A DNA stretch of 64,000 bases. Origin: Scolecobasidium constrictum UM 578 (lineage: Eukaryota; Ascomycota; Dothideomycetes; Venturiales; Sympoventuriaceae). The translations under genes were made by a program, and so were the position numbers. The stretch lies in the NCBI GenBank assembly GCA_000611715.1, contig AZYM01000124.1, positions 1 to 64,000 on the forward strand, in the 5' to 3' direction. The notes under the pieces are model-generated. The model was given only the letters and a program-made list of their open reading frames with translations, did no database searches and was not told the DNA's origin. This document shows positions 10,993-21,598 of the stretch, piece after piece (positions within the stretch are counted from its first letter, which is position 1; each line of letters begins with the position of its first letter).

Positions 10993-11327
10993 CAGGTTGT
11001 TGTCGCCAGGTGTGGACTGTGCACAGCCTGCGAATTGCACCCGGTACAGGAGCATGCGCAGCGCAGGAGGAAACCTGTCAACAGTGGCATCCCGATAGTG
11101 GATTCGACTCCGTTTTGGTTATTCCTGGTTGAAGTGCGTAGTTATGCGTTTGTGTACAGTGAGAAAACATCCTTGGTCTCGGAGGTACTGTACGATTAGA
11201 GAGTATATATTTGATGATCTGGATTCTGCTGAGATCGTAAGGCGGGCAGCATCTTCTTTTCAGACAAATTTACAAACAACTACTACTTCTCCGTCCGCTC
11301 AAGGACAATTTATCGCATTCAATGACA
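10993..11327. other. Short convergent intergenic between viperin and CYTH genes
   Basis: The interval is 335 bp between the two stop codons, so it should carry both 3' UTRs and poly(A) sites. A long antisense frame (11055-10372) runs from here into viperin but is a shadow of the conserved gene. No other element is seen. Confidence 0.5.
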
Positions 11328-12035
11328 TTACATTCGGCGACCGAGCCTGCGGAAGTAGGCACTCAGTTTCCCGATTGGGCGTCCGGCCGGGAATGCCTGT
11401 GGATATGATTGCATGAAAGTCTTAATGTCCTGGTCCATTCTTTGCTTCAACTTCCTTTCATCCTCGCCATATTCTCCATTGGTAGATCGGAGAGTCGTTG
11501 TTAATTCCACCTCCCCAACGATGTGCCCGAAGTCTGTTGTGTCTACGTCAACCTTGAACTTACCATCAATCATCCACGATTCTCGTTTCGTGACGAATTC
11601 AGCGCAAGGTTCCAGCAGTACTTCAATGCCAAGTCCGTCTACAGAGATAGTCAAGTTCTCTTCAATAATCTTCTTTACTGCGTTTTCGCCATCGACCTCG
11701 GCAAACGCTGAGTTGATGAAGTTGCCACCAGTGCGGACCTTCGCCTCCCAATGACCATTGCGTCGACGAATGTAAACTCCATTCGAAAAGAGCAAGCCGT
11801 TTCGGTCGTAGTAGATGTCGTGAGTAGTCTGCATTCCGAGGCTCTCGTGTCTTTTGAATCCGGAACCTCCGCCATTTGAACGAAGGTAGGAGATGATAGC
11901 CGGTGTGACCAAAAACTTGCGCTCAACCTCGAGCCGACGACTTTGCGACCTGCTCGAATTGATGAAGGCAATCCTGACCAAGAAGCAGGAGACGCGTGGT
12001 AATAAATGGCTGCATCTGGAGCAGGTTTTCAGCAT
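11328..12035 (-). CDS. CYTH-domain (thiamine-triphosphatase-like, triphosphate tunnel) protein
   Basis: I chose ATG 12035 (MLKTCSRCSHLLPR), giving 235 aa, close to animal ThTPase length. The open frame continues upstream to 12248, but that part lacks family features. Residues 1-34 are Arg/Ser-rich with no acidic residue, so mitochondrial targeting is possible. The ExExK signature of CYTH enzymes is LEVERKF at 35-41. IYYDRNGLLF, GVYIRRRNGHWEAK, EVLLEPCAEF, FKVDVDTTDFG and IVGEVEL follow in the order expected for tunnel strands. CYTH enzymes hydrolyse or bind triphosphates (ThTP, PPPi) with Mg2+. It is tail-to-tail with viperin, 335 bp away. Whether it acts on viperin products or on another triphosphate is unknown. 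Confidence 0.85.
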   Translation of the reverse strand: MLKTCSRCSHLLPRVSCFLVRIAFINSSRSQSRRLEVERKFLVTPAIISYLRSNGGGSGFKRHESLGMQTTHDIYYDRNGLLFSNGVYIRRRNGHWEAKVRTGGNFINSAFAEVDGENAVKKIIEENLTISVDGLGIEVLLEPCAEFVTKRESWMIDGKFKVDVDTTDFGHIVGEVELTTTLRSTNGEYGEDERKLKQRMDQDIKTFMQSYPQAFPAGRPIGKLSAYFRRLGRRM

Positions 12036-13058
12036 CCTTGAAAGTAATGTTGGGGCGAAATATGTGCACGATGCGAGGTAGCTGTTCTGCTCAATCCGAA
12101 TGGTATGGCGTGTAATGCGGTCGAAGAGAAGGCTGCGAACGAAGGATGGAATTCGTCGTGTTAGTTGTTGATCTTCGGTGGACACAATGCACGTGCGCCT
12201 CGCGCCACATTGTACAGCCACACGACAGTCGTCTCTGAAACCCAACAAAAGCGGCTAGGCAGTCACTCTGGAATTCACCACTCATAACTATCCAATCCAA
12301 GCTGGAACCACCCAATATCGTCAAACCACAGCTTTACTCTGATTGAGGGTTAAAGATTGCAGGACTTTTAAATATGGATCGATGGGAGAGGAATCGTTTA
12401 GGAGTGTCCCGTGATAACTTAGTGAGAAATGCTTAGGCGGATAATCTTCACGACGGTTTAGATTAGCTCGCTCCACCCTCGTCCCATCCGTAATCTCTTC
12501 AATAGAGTCACTTTTATGAAATGTTACCAAGCTGCTACAATAACTAGCGTTCATGATCTTACCACAATCGGCAAACTCCTCGGGGGTTGGACTTTCGGAG
12601 GAAACGTAACCAGAATCATTACAATTGGCTTATTCGCAATCATTGCCTTCACGGTCATCTGCGTGTCATTGTTAGCTCAGGCAGACTAAAGATTCGCTTC
12701 ATCTGTCTTACCTATGCCTGTCAGATCTACAGTCTCAAGTGCCTCGTCTCTGATCTTTGCTCGGACAGCCCACTATCAACAGGTGAAGCACACAAGACGC
12801 TGCCAATATCGACGAAGTCGCAATCTAGGCTCCGAATGGCTCGCAATGAGGCCTCCCTTTCCGATTCTGTTATTCTTTTCGTGCTATAAGTAAAGTAGGA
12901 TAGTCCGTAAGCAGCATCATCTTCAGCCACGAGATCTAAACCCTTTATTTACTTCGAAGTGGTTCGTTAACAGGATAAACGTCCCTCAGGTGGTTAAGCC
13001 ATCACTAGAATATTCTAGCTTTAACGACAGATTACAACCAACAGGGTCAACCTCGAGC
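12036..13058. other. Intergenic before the LTR element, no supported gene
   Basis: The first ~200 bp can encode an N-terminal extension of the CYTH frame (to 12248). Small overlapping frames at 12321-12554 (minus), 12587-12889 (plus) and 12727-12930 (minus) show no motif I recognise and no convincing splice structure. The region after about 12950 leads into the retrotransposon target site. Confidence 0.4.
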
Positions 13059-13063
13059 GAGCT
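13059..13063. repeat. Target-site duplication GAGCT, left copy
   Basis: The 5 bp just before the 5' LTR (gagct) recur exactly just after the 3' LTR at 20336-20340. A 5-bp duplication is the usual integration footprint of Ty3/gypsy integrase and confirms both element ends. Confidence 0.9.
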
Positions 13064-13488
13064 TGTTACAGTCGTAACATTGCGCCCTTGGCGCGTAACG
13101 ATTGGGCAACAATCCCGGACAAAGTGATTGGCTGAGAAGAACCAAGGAGTCACGTGATCAGCCTCGTTAGGCTCGATAACTCCTTGACGAGCTACACGAG
13201 CTCGTCAACCTCGACTTCGGCCTTGTCGAGCTTGTCGAGCAACATTTTATATGTCTATATATACAGACCGGTTTATCATGTATGAACTCTTCGTAGTTCA
13301 ACTACTATCCTTATATAGTCGTTGCAAGTTAGTTCTCAATACTATCACGAAGTTACGGTTTGACTATTATGTCTATTGCGATCTTAGAATATCGAGAGAG
13401 TCTATCGATTACTTCATTAGTTACCATCCTCCGAGCCCCTCGGGGTACAAGTCCAGGAATTAGGCATATTAAGCTTTGATTTGTAATA
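13064..13488 (+). repeat. 5' LTR, 425 bp
   Basis: Starts TGTTACAGTCG and ends GATTTGTAATA. It aligns without gaps to the 3' LTR with 16 differences, all transitions at CpA/TpG versus TpA positions. A TATA-like string (tatatgtctatatata) at about 13247-13263 could be the element promoter. Confidence 0.95.
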
Positions 13489-13537
13489 AAGTTGAACTAC
13501 TATTCTTCGGAATTGGTAACCATACTATTATCAACCC

Positions 13538-15790
13538 ATGTTTAGTGGATCGTCACGCAAACGGGACAACGACGAACGAAGCTCTATCAGTTCTAGTTCG
13601 AGGCACGGTCACGACAAGAAGAAGCGCGAAGTATCTCGATCATCTATACTATACTCCGCCTCTCACGCACTACCACCGCCTCCACCAGAAGCTTCTTCCG
13701 AGGAAAGGATCCTTACTCCCGACGAAGACGAACTCAGTAACGCGACCTACTTAGAACTCTACGACGAACTAAAACTAACTAAAGGCAAAACCCCGGTCGA
13801 ATCAACCACGATGCTATCCCAATCAACTAGTGGCAGTAGTAAGGGGAATAATCCCGACGTGTTTAGAGGACTAGGAGATAATCTTAACGCCTTCTTAACT
13901 TAGTGTCGCCTCTACTTCTTCCTTAACCTAGAGAAGTTTAACACTGAGGATAAGAAGACCACCTTCATAGTCAGCTACATGCGAGGAACGGCCTATACTA
14001 CCTTTAAAACGCGCCTTAGCGAGTACCTGGCTGGGACTGCCAGCGATGACACTAAGCGCCTGTTCATAAGGGTCAGCAAGCTCGAATCTAAGCTTAATTT
14101 GGTTTTTAGAGGTGTTGACAAGAAACGTGCCGCTGAGCGTGAGCTCCATAAGCTCAAACAGGGCACAGCTGCTAAGGACTATGCGGCTAACTTCCAGCGG
14201 GTCACGGCCGGGTTAGGCTGGAACGATGAGTCTCTCATGTCCTAGTACTATGCCGGGCTGAAGCCGGAGGTCCGCATTGCAGTCCTCAGGAAGGAGACGC
14301 AGCCAAAGAACCTTAACGAGTTGATTAAGATGTCGATCAAGGAAGATGACCTTATCTACCAGATGCATCTTGAGCGTAAGGGTTAGGCACCGCGTAAACA
14401 CTTTAACAAATCCAACCAGGGCAAGTCAAGAAACAGTCCAGACTATTATAGACTAAAGCCTATGGAGTTGGATGCGCTCCAGCGCAAACCAAAGCAGCAC
14501 AAGGGTAGAAAGACCTCTACTCAGAAAGGAAAGTACTATAACTATAGTAAGGAAGGACACTTCGCTAATAAGTATCGACAGCCGAAACGGGATCAGGGCA
14601 AAGACACCCAACGCTCACACCTTCGAAAACTTGAGGTCGTCGATACCCCTGTGGCCCACCTTGCGATAATGAGCGTCATTAATAAGGACGGCAATACCTG
14701 GAAGTTCGGTCCGAATTAAAACGGAGCGCGTAATCTGCCAGCAGTCTACAGGGCAATGGAGATTCGCGGTATCTAGAAGGATCACACCCACCACCTTCAT
14801 CACCTGATTCCGATGTCTAAGTGCCTCAGCAAGGAATGCAGGAAGGTTATGTAGGAGCACTCTTAATTCGAGGACCCAGGACAACCAGACTGGAACTTTG
14901 GAGAACGCGATCGTAAAATCTCAAACACCCAGCTTAGAAGGGTCCTTAAGATCGAGGATATGTGCGACGATATATGTTATTTTTATCATCACCACATCCC
15001 GATGAACCTATGCAGGGGCACCACATGTGTCTAGCACTACCGTAAGGACGGAGTCTGCTATCATCATACCGCGGACGCCTTCTATTAGCAGAAGAAGCCG
15101 GCGGAGGAGGTCAATCCTCTCGCCTAGGCTATAACTTACGACAAGATCCCTGCCAACGAAACCCTATATAAGATGGACGATACCTCTAGAAAAGAAGCCA
15201 CGCAAGATATCATTAACCGACTTTAGCCTAACGACGATACACCAAAACCTCTTACTATACGACAAGCACGAGTACGACTAAACATTCAGACCAAACCTAA
15301 CTACATCTAGTAGTAACTAAAGCCCGCGATAGACGGCAGCGGCCGCTATCACCGGGACCTCACTAGCGATAAATATAACAAGGATACATGCGCATGGCAC
15401 GGGCGGGTTCCCACGCCAGCTCTAACCACCTTATCTATTCTCTAAAATGTGAGAAGGAACTTCACTCCAGACACCAGGTCTGAGAGCGAGTTCGATAGTA
15501 AGGACTAATACATCCGTGCGCTACAGACAGTAATCACGGATTTAATATTCGAAATCAACTCGGACTTCAACTATAAGCTAGATATGCAGATCCCTCACGA
15601 CCGATTCGACATCTTTTTCAAACTTAGGTGTAACCCTGAGAAAAACGAACCAAAGGAGCAGCTCAGCTTATGCATCAAGGCATTCGCGAAGGAGCAAGAG
15701 TCCGAATCGGAGACCGACGAAGAGGATAGTAACTCTTCCGACGTTAAAATTATTCACGGAGCCCAGTCGGAAAACGGCGACGACCTATAG
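13538..15790 (+). pseudogene. gag of the chromovirus, RIP-broken
   Basis: One continuous frame from MFSGSSRKRDNDERS to a TAG at 15788. It is interrupted by TAG codons at positions where Trp or Gln is expected (for example after NLNAFLT and after NDESLMS). A low-complexity basic and Ser-rich start leads to a capsid-like region (FRGLGDNLNAFL, FKTRLSEYLAG, YAANFQRVTAGLGWNDES). The zinc knuckle near 14540 reads YNYSKEGHFANKY, where C-x2-C-x4-H-x4-C is expected, so its cysteines have become Tyr or Ser. Gag normally forms the particle that packages element RNA. This copy cannot do so. Confidence 0.85.
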
Positions 15791-18700
15791 ACGTAAGGCA
15801 CTCACAGAGTCGTAGAACGCCGCCTGTTTTTCTGAACGCTCTTAGGCCCGGGAAGATTGTGGTACCAGTGACGATTAATAGGATCGCCACCATGGCTATG
15901 ATTGATAGTAGAGCAGGACGGGACTTCATGAGCGCTACGTACGCGGAAGAATAGGGCCTACCTCTAACTAAGAAGAAAGCCTCCTATCTCCTCGCACTCG
16001 CTGACGGAAATCTCGCCGACCACAATCAAGGAACAGTCAGCCACGAGACGAAAGTCGACATAGAAGCACTAGGTTAGAAAGAGACGATCAGGTTTGACAT
16101 CACCAACCTGGGTGAAACACATGTTATCCTAGGCTTGCCATAGCTCCAACGACACAATCCGCGCATAGACTAGAAGAACCTGACCGTAACCTTGCCAGAG
16201 AGTCTATATTCTGTTCAGGCTAAGAGGCGTCTTGGAGAACAGGAAGAATTAAGCCCTCGGCGGATGAGGCCAAGCAACGTAGAAGTAGTATGCTGCTATC
16301 TCCTTACAAGACAGGATGATAAGCCAGCGTTCGAAATTCTAAAGGAGTATCTAGAATTTAGCGAACTATTCACCGAAGAGGCACCTGAAGAAGCCTTACC
16401 ACTACACCGCGACTAGGATCACGAGATCGCATTAAAGCTAGGAACTCACCCCAAGAAGTTTAAAATCTATCCACTTACGAAGGCTTAACGCGATGCTTTA
16501 GACGAATACGTCGACGACTTTTTGTCCAAGGGATTTATCAGGGAATCTAAATCTCCCGTAGGATATCCGGTATTCTATATACCGAAGCCAGACGGCGGAC
16601 TACGATTATGCGTTGACTTTAGGCACTTAAACGAGATCACCATCAAGAATACCTACACACTACCCTTAATATCGGAGTTGAGAGACCGACTCCAAGGAGC
16701 CAAGTGGTTCACGAAATTCGATATCCCATCGGCATTCTATCGAATTAGGATTAAGGAGGGCGATGAATAGAAGACAGCATTCCGCACACATAAGGGACAT
16801 TACGAGTACTTAGTAATGCCATTCAGGCTAACCAATACACCCGCAACGTTCTAGGCTTATATTAATAATATATTACGGGAATACATCGATAAGTTCGTGT
16901 GTGTCTACATCGACGATATTTTAATATACTCCCGGACGCTTAAACAGCACGTCGAATACGTCCGAAAGGTCTTACACGCTTTACGAAAATATAATCTAAG
17001 GTTAAAACCCTCAAAGTCGGAATTTTATACTAAACGCGTTAAGTTCGTTAGATACGTTATAACCCTAGACGGAGTCGAAGTCGACCCCGAAAAGATCGAA
17101 CGAGTTAAGGAATAGCCTGTACCTACCTCTATTAAAGCGGTACAGTCATTCCACGGATTTACCAACTACTACCGGCAATTCATTCTAGGATTCTCAAAAG
17201 TGGCAGCACTACTCACGGGTCTTATGAACAAGAGGGAGTCTTTCTCATAGACAGATAAGCATTAAAAGGCCTTTAATAAGCTTAAACGGTTATTACTCAC
17301 AACACCTGTGCTACACTTGTTTAACCCCGACTTACCCTGCACGGTCGAAACGGATGCTTCTAAGTATACCCTTAGAGCAGTCCTTAGCTAACCAGGCAAG
17401 GATGGCAGACTACACCCCATCGCGTTCTACAGCCGAAAGTTCATCGACGCTAAAACACGATATACGACCGGAGATCAGGAACTACTCGCCATAGTTAATA
17501 CCCTCAAACATTAGAGACATTACCTTAAAGGAGTAAAGCATCCCTTCACGGTATACACTGATCACGCCAACCTACGGAACTTCACCACGACTAAGGAGCT
17601 CAACCTAAGACAACTCCGTTGGTCAGACACCTTAGCATCGTACAACTTCGTTATTATACACCGAAGCGGTAAACTAAATACCAACGCGGATGCGTTGAGC
17701 AGGCGAGAAGACTATCAAGAAGGCGACACTTTTAGAGTGCAACGCGCCTTATTCAGGGAACAAGACGGAAAACTTGTTTACTAGGTAGTAGTAATAGAAT
17801 CCGCCTACACGCCCGAGCAACAAGAAATTATAACAGCTTAAAACAACGAAATAGGAGACCAGATAGGTTCATACTATATCTATCAAGAGCTCGGACTACA
17901 GCCCGGAAAACATAACCTTTTCTATTACGAAGGATTAATTTAGATACTACCAAGACTGGAGAAGAAATAGATCCTAAAACACCACGAACCACCTCTTCAA
18001 GGACACGTAAGACCTGAGGTTGTTCTTAAACGCCTCCGGAACAATTATTAGTTCCCGAAGATGCGTCAAAAGGTATTTACATAAATCCACAAATGCAACT
18101 TGTGTCGAAAAGCTAAATACGAACGACACAAGCCTTACGGATTACTACAACCTAATCAACCACCGGAGAAACCCTGGCAGGTTGTCTCTATAGACTTCCT
18201 AGGACCATTACCCAAATCAACCAACAAGGATGGAGTTGTCTACGAAAACATCATGGTTGTCGTAGATAGACTAACAAAATACGCGGAATTTATACTATTG
18301 CCACGTAAGTCAAGTATACCATACCTTGCGAAGGTATTTATTAAGCACGTAATCACGAGACACGGAGTGCCCGAGAAAATCATCTCTAACAGAGACCGAA
18401 AATTCACCTCCTATTTCTAGGAAGAACTCTGTCAAGCCCTACGGATCACTCGAGCAATGTCTACCGCATACCATCCAGTCACAGACGGACAAACCGAGCG
18501 AATAAACCAAACGCTTGAGCAGTACCTTCGGATTTATATAGACGACGAACAATCTAATTAGTCTATATTACTCCCCCAAGCTACGCTCGCATACAACGCT
18601 ACTAAACAGGAAACTATTAGGATAACACCATTCTTCGCGAACTATAGACGAGAACCAAGACTTACAACTAATATCGAAGGCTATCTACCGACAGAGGTAA

Positions 18701-19257
18701 CAGTAGTTATGGAAGATATGCATTACCTTTATCAACAGTTATAGTCTGACATACGGTTCTTGAATAAAAGAATAGCTAATCAAGCAAACAAGAAAAGAGT
18801 TGCGGGACCAACTCTTAAGGAGGGGGATAAGGTCTACTTGTGGCGCCGGAACATCAAAACTAAGCGCTAAAGTAGCAAGCTCGATTTTCTAAAACTCGGA
18901 CCATTTAAAGTCAAGTCTATTAAGGGACCAGTCAATTACGAACTCAAGCTACTAAAGCCTATAAGGATACACCCGGTATTCTATATCTCGCTTCTAGAAT
19001 AAGCAGACCCCGACACCCCGCTCGACGAAAACGCAGAAATCGACCCAGAACAGTAGGAACAGCTATACGAGGTAGAAAGAATCCTCGCACACTCCGGCCA
19101 GGGACGTCAGCGGAAATACTACGTCAAGTAGGATAGCTACCCACATAAAGAAAACATATGGGAACTAATTAAGAACCTCCAGGGTGTCAAGGACTTAATT
19201 GCGCGATACTATTAGAACCACCCAGAAGATCCTAGTAAGGATAAGGAACCCCGTTAG
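15781..19257 (+). pseudogene. pol (PR-RT-RNaseH-IN-chromodomain), RIP-broken
   Basis: The frame is -1 relative to gag and overlaps its end, the usual fungal gypsy layout. Protease site: MIDSRAGRDF near 15900, with Gly of D-S-G lost. Reverse transcriptase 16522-17115: KGFIRESKSPVGYPVFY, FRHLNEITIKNTY, VYIDDILIYS. RNase H: VETDASKYTL, IAFYSRKF, YTDHANL, LNTNADALSR. Integrase 18000-18900: CNLCRKAKYE, IDFLGPL, ISNRDRKF (second catalytic Asp now Asn) and GQTERINQTLEQ. The C-terminal chromodomain near 19060-19230 reads YEVERILAHSGQGRQRKYYV and ENIWELIKNL; it would target heterochromatin. About 27 in-frame stops, those I read all TAG or TAA, none TGA. The stop codon lies 1 bp from the antisense ORF stop. 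Confidence 0.92.
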
Positions 19258-19258
19258 G

Positions 19259-19834
19259 CTATACTAACAAATCATCAAACGCGACGTCATCTAAGGAACG
19301 CTCGGGTTCCGGAATATTATCGTCGCTAGAGGTCCTCTTCCGCTTTCGCGACCTCTCGGCCTCTTCCTCCTCTTCTTAGATCTCCTCTAGCAGGCAGATT
19401 GTTTTGGCCTTCGCCCGTTCATGCGCCTGGTTGAGAGTCTTTTCGTTTCGACTTATCGACTCTAGCAGCTTCGCCGCTTCGTGCTGCCGCTGCACCACCA
19501 ACTCCATCATCTTTATAACCTCGGCATTAACACCGCGAAGCTTCTCTTTCGCGTCGGCAATCTCGGCCGCCTTCTAATCACGGACCTTGTTAAGAGAGTC
19601 CCACGACATCTTCATATAGGGTTTCCCTAAGCGCGTGCACTTCGCGCACTTAAGATTAGGACGGGAGGGCATGACGACACACTCCTCGCAGGACTCGAAG
19701 CAGCGTTCACACGACCACTCAGCGGGAAGACCGTAGCGTTTGATTTATTCGGCGGCGCGGTACTTGTCTTGTTATTATTTAGAGAGGTCTTCGAACTTCT
19801 TGCGTTTGCGTTGTAGATGTGGAGTCGAAGACAT
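19259..19834 (-). pseudogene. Antisense accessory ORF of the retroelement (Cys-cluster, coiled-coil protein)
   Basis: A 192-codon frame starts at ATG 19834 (MSSTPHLQRKRKKFEDLSK) and ends at TAG 19259-19261, almost touching the pol stop on the other strand. Five in-frame TAG/TAA codons interrupt it. Content: a basic start; IKRYGLPAEWSCERC then FESCEECVVM, LKCAKCTRLGKPY (a C-x2-C, C-x2-C, C-x2-C cluster with the last expected Cys now Tyr); a long Lys/Glu/Ala coiled coil; and an Arg/Lys-acidic tail. It lies wholly inside the element and RIP hit it as it did pol, so it travelled with the element. I have the impression of similar antisense ORFs in other fungal gypsy elements, but could not search. 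Function unknown; the cysteines suggest zinc and possibly nucleic-acid binding. Confidence 0.75.
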
Positions 19835-19896
19835 CTTTAGCCCTCAGACAGTAGGGCAAACCGCTCATTAAGTAAGAAGCTTAGGACAAGCTTACT

Positions 19897-19908
19897 AAAG
19901 AGGAGGAC
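19897..19908 (+). other. Polypurine tract before the 3' LTR
   Basis: The purine run AAAGAGGAGGA at about 19897-19908 sits immediately upstream of the 3' LTR, with cta between. This is where the plus-strand primer of LTR elements is expected. Confidence 0.7.
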
Positions 19909-19910
19909 TA

Positions 19911-20335
19911 TGTTACAGTCGTAACATTGCGCCCTTGGCGCGTAACGATTAGGTAATAATCCCGGACAAAGTAATTGGCTGAGAAGAACCAAGGAGTCAC
20001 GTGATCAGCCTCGTTAGGCTCGATAACTCCTTGACGAGCTGCACGAGCTCGTCAACCTCGACTTCGGCCTTGTCGAGCTTGTCGAGCAACATTTCATATG
20101 TCTATATATACAGACCGGTTTATCATGTATGAACTCTTCGTAGTTCAACTACTATCCTTATATAGTCGTTATAAGTCAGTTCTCAATACTATCACGAAGT
20201 TACGGTTTGACTATTGTGTCTATTGCGATCTTGGAACATCGAGAGAGTCTATCGATTACTTCATTGGTTACCATCCTCCGAGCCCCTCGGGGTACAAGTC
20301 CAGGAATTAGGCACATTGAGCTTTGATTTGTAACA
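19911..20335 (+). repeat. 3' LTR, 425 bp
   Basis: Runs from TGTTACAGTCG to GATTTGTAACA and keeps the CA end lost in the 5' copy. It matches the 5' LTR over its full length with 409 of 425 identical positions by my reading. Confidence 0.95.
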
Positions 20336-20340
20336 GAGCT
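20336..20340. repeat. Target-site duplication GAGCT, right copy
   Basis: Exact match of the 5 bp at 13059-13063, directly after the CA end of the 3' LTR. Confidence 0.9.
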
Positions 20341-21598
20341 AGACCATTTATCTTAAGATAAGCTGTTACTTCCTACTTTAGGTACAATTCGTCTCGAGAA
20401 TAAGCTTTACCGCCCGTTTTCGCTTCTAGCCATTATATCAGTTATAAAATCGTAAAAATAGAATTTAACATCGTCCTTCTCTTCTTCCTTCGACAGCTCT
20501 AGATCTACACCATAATTTATAGTGCGCCGAGGCGGAGATCGCAGCCTATCCTTAGGTTTTCTAACATCAGTCCAGAGATTTGGTATTCTTACAAACCCAG
20601 TTACATATACCTTTAAGAAGCTATAACACTCAGTATTAGAGCCCTCGACGATTTTAGCAACGAAAGTATTAAGCAGTTAAGCTCCCTATCTATAATAATA
20701 AGCATACCATCTACTACGGCACTTTCGAAGCTACCCTCAAATCAACACTCCTTATATAGAGATTATAACGTAGAAGCAGTCTGGCTAAGGCCGTTAGAAT
20801 CACCGAATACATTCCATAGCACGATAATATGCTCGCCGGAGCAAGACATGCTCTATAGCAAACTCAAGCGCACTCGTCTTACTCGAATCGACTACAAAGG
20901 TCGTATCTATAGTACCTTCCCAGCCGCCTCATATAAGCAGCCACGACAGTCGCCCAAGGGTTATAATCCATCGCTATATCTCAGAGATGTACTACATATA
21001 TTTTTCCTAGTACTTAGGGTTTACGCTATAGTAGGAATTATTATTATTATCATATTCTCGATTTACATTAAGCCAATGCACTTTATAAGTGGGTTCTAAC
21101 GTAACACTCAGGGAAAGTGGCCAGAGGGACCGGTTCCGTGGGAGATTTCGGCGATGGCTGACACTATATCTCCAGTAGTCAGTTTTATATTATAGTCTAG
21201 CTTGTAAAGCGTCAACTATCAGATTTCACTTAGCACATTGGACATGACAAGCTAATTAGGTGTAACTTATACTCTTCTTATCCAGTATAGTTGCTTTTCA
21301 TATGCTAACCACATGAGTGCATTATTAGCTAATAGTTAGGTGACATTCGAAAGTTTAGAAACATATTATAGCAGGACGTATCTATTACCCTATAGTCGCT
21401 GGAAAGTAGGCCGCTGTACGTATAAAGAGGTTATATTTCACCCGCAGTAGCTTCTGTCTATATTTTCATCTCACTACGAAAGCATAATACTATAAACTTA
21501 TAGAATTAAGGTGTCTAATATCTATTATTATCGATATACTACCTAATCAAGCTGGCTACCTAACCACCCGCCCACCATCGACCGAAAAAGCCTAGTCC
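20341..21598. other. AT-rich stretch, no supported gene
   Basis: The DNA is TpA-rich with many stops. A chance frame at 20848-21099 ends in an isoleucine-rich run (IIIIIIF), typical of AT-rich DNA rather than a gene. This is probably old repeat material into which, or beside which, the gypsy element inserted. Confidence 0.45.

Larger units (their letters stand above)
13064..20335 (+). mobile_element. Full-length RIPped Ty3/gypsy chromovirus (LTR retrotransposon)
   Basis: The element is 7272 bp with 425-bp LTRs (13064-13488 and 19911-20335), each TG...CA, though the 5' copy now ends TA, and a GAGCT target duplication. Gag is followed by pol in the order protease, reverse transcriptase, RNase H, integrase, chromodomain, which defines a chromovirus. 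An antisense accessory ORF sits between pol and the 3' LTR. A purine-rich tract (19897-19908) precedes the 3' LTR. Coding frames keep their length but carry more than 20 in-frame TAG/TAA codons, so the copy is dead through point mutation rather than deletion. I could not find a convincing primer-binding site directly after the 5' LTR. Confidence 0.95.

Noticed and set aside
10372..11055. 227-codon minus-strand open frame opposite viperin
   Set aside because: It is antisense to a strongly conserved enzyme, has no motif, and arises from viperin codon use.
20848..21099. 83-codon frame with a hydrophobic Ile-rich end, possible small membrane protein
   Set aside because: Lies in AT-rich decayed DNA; the Ile run comes from att repeats.
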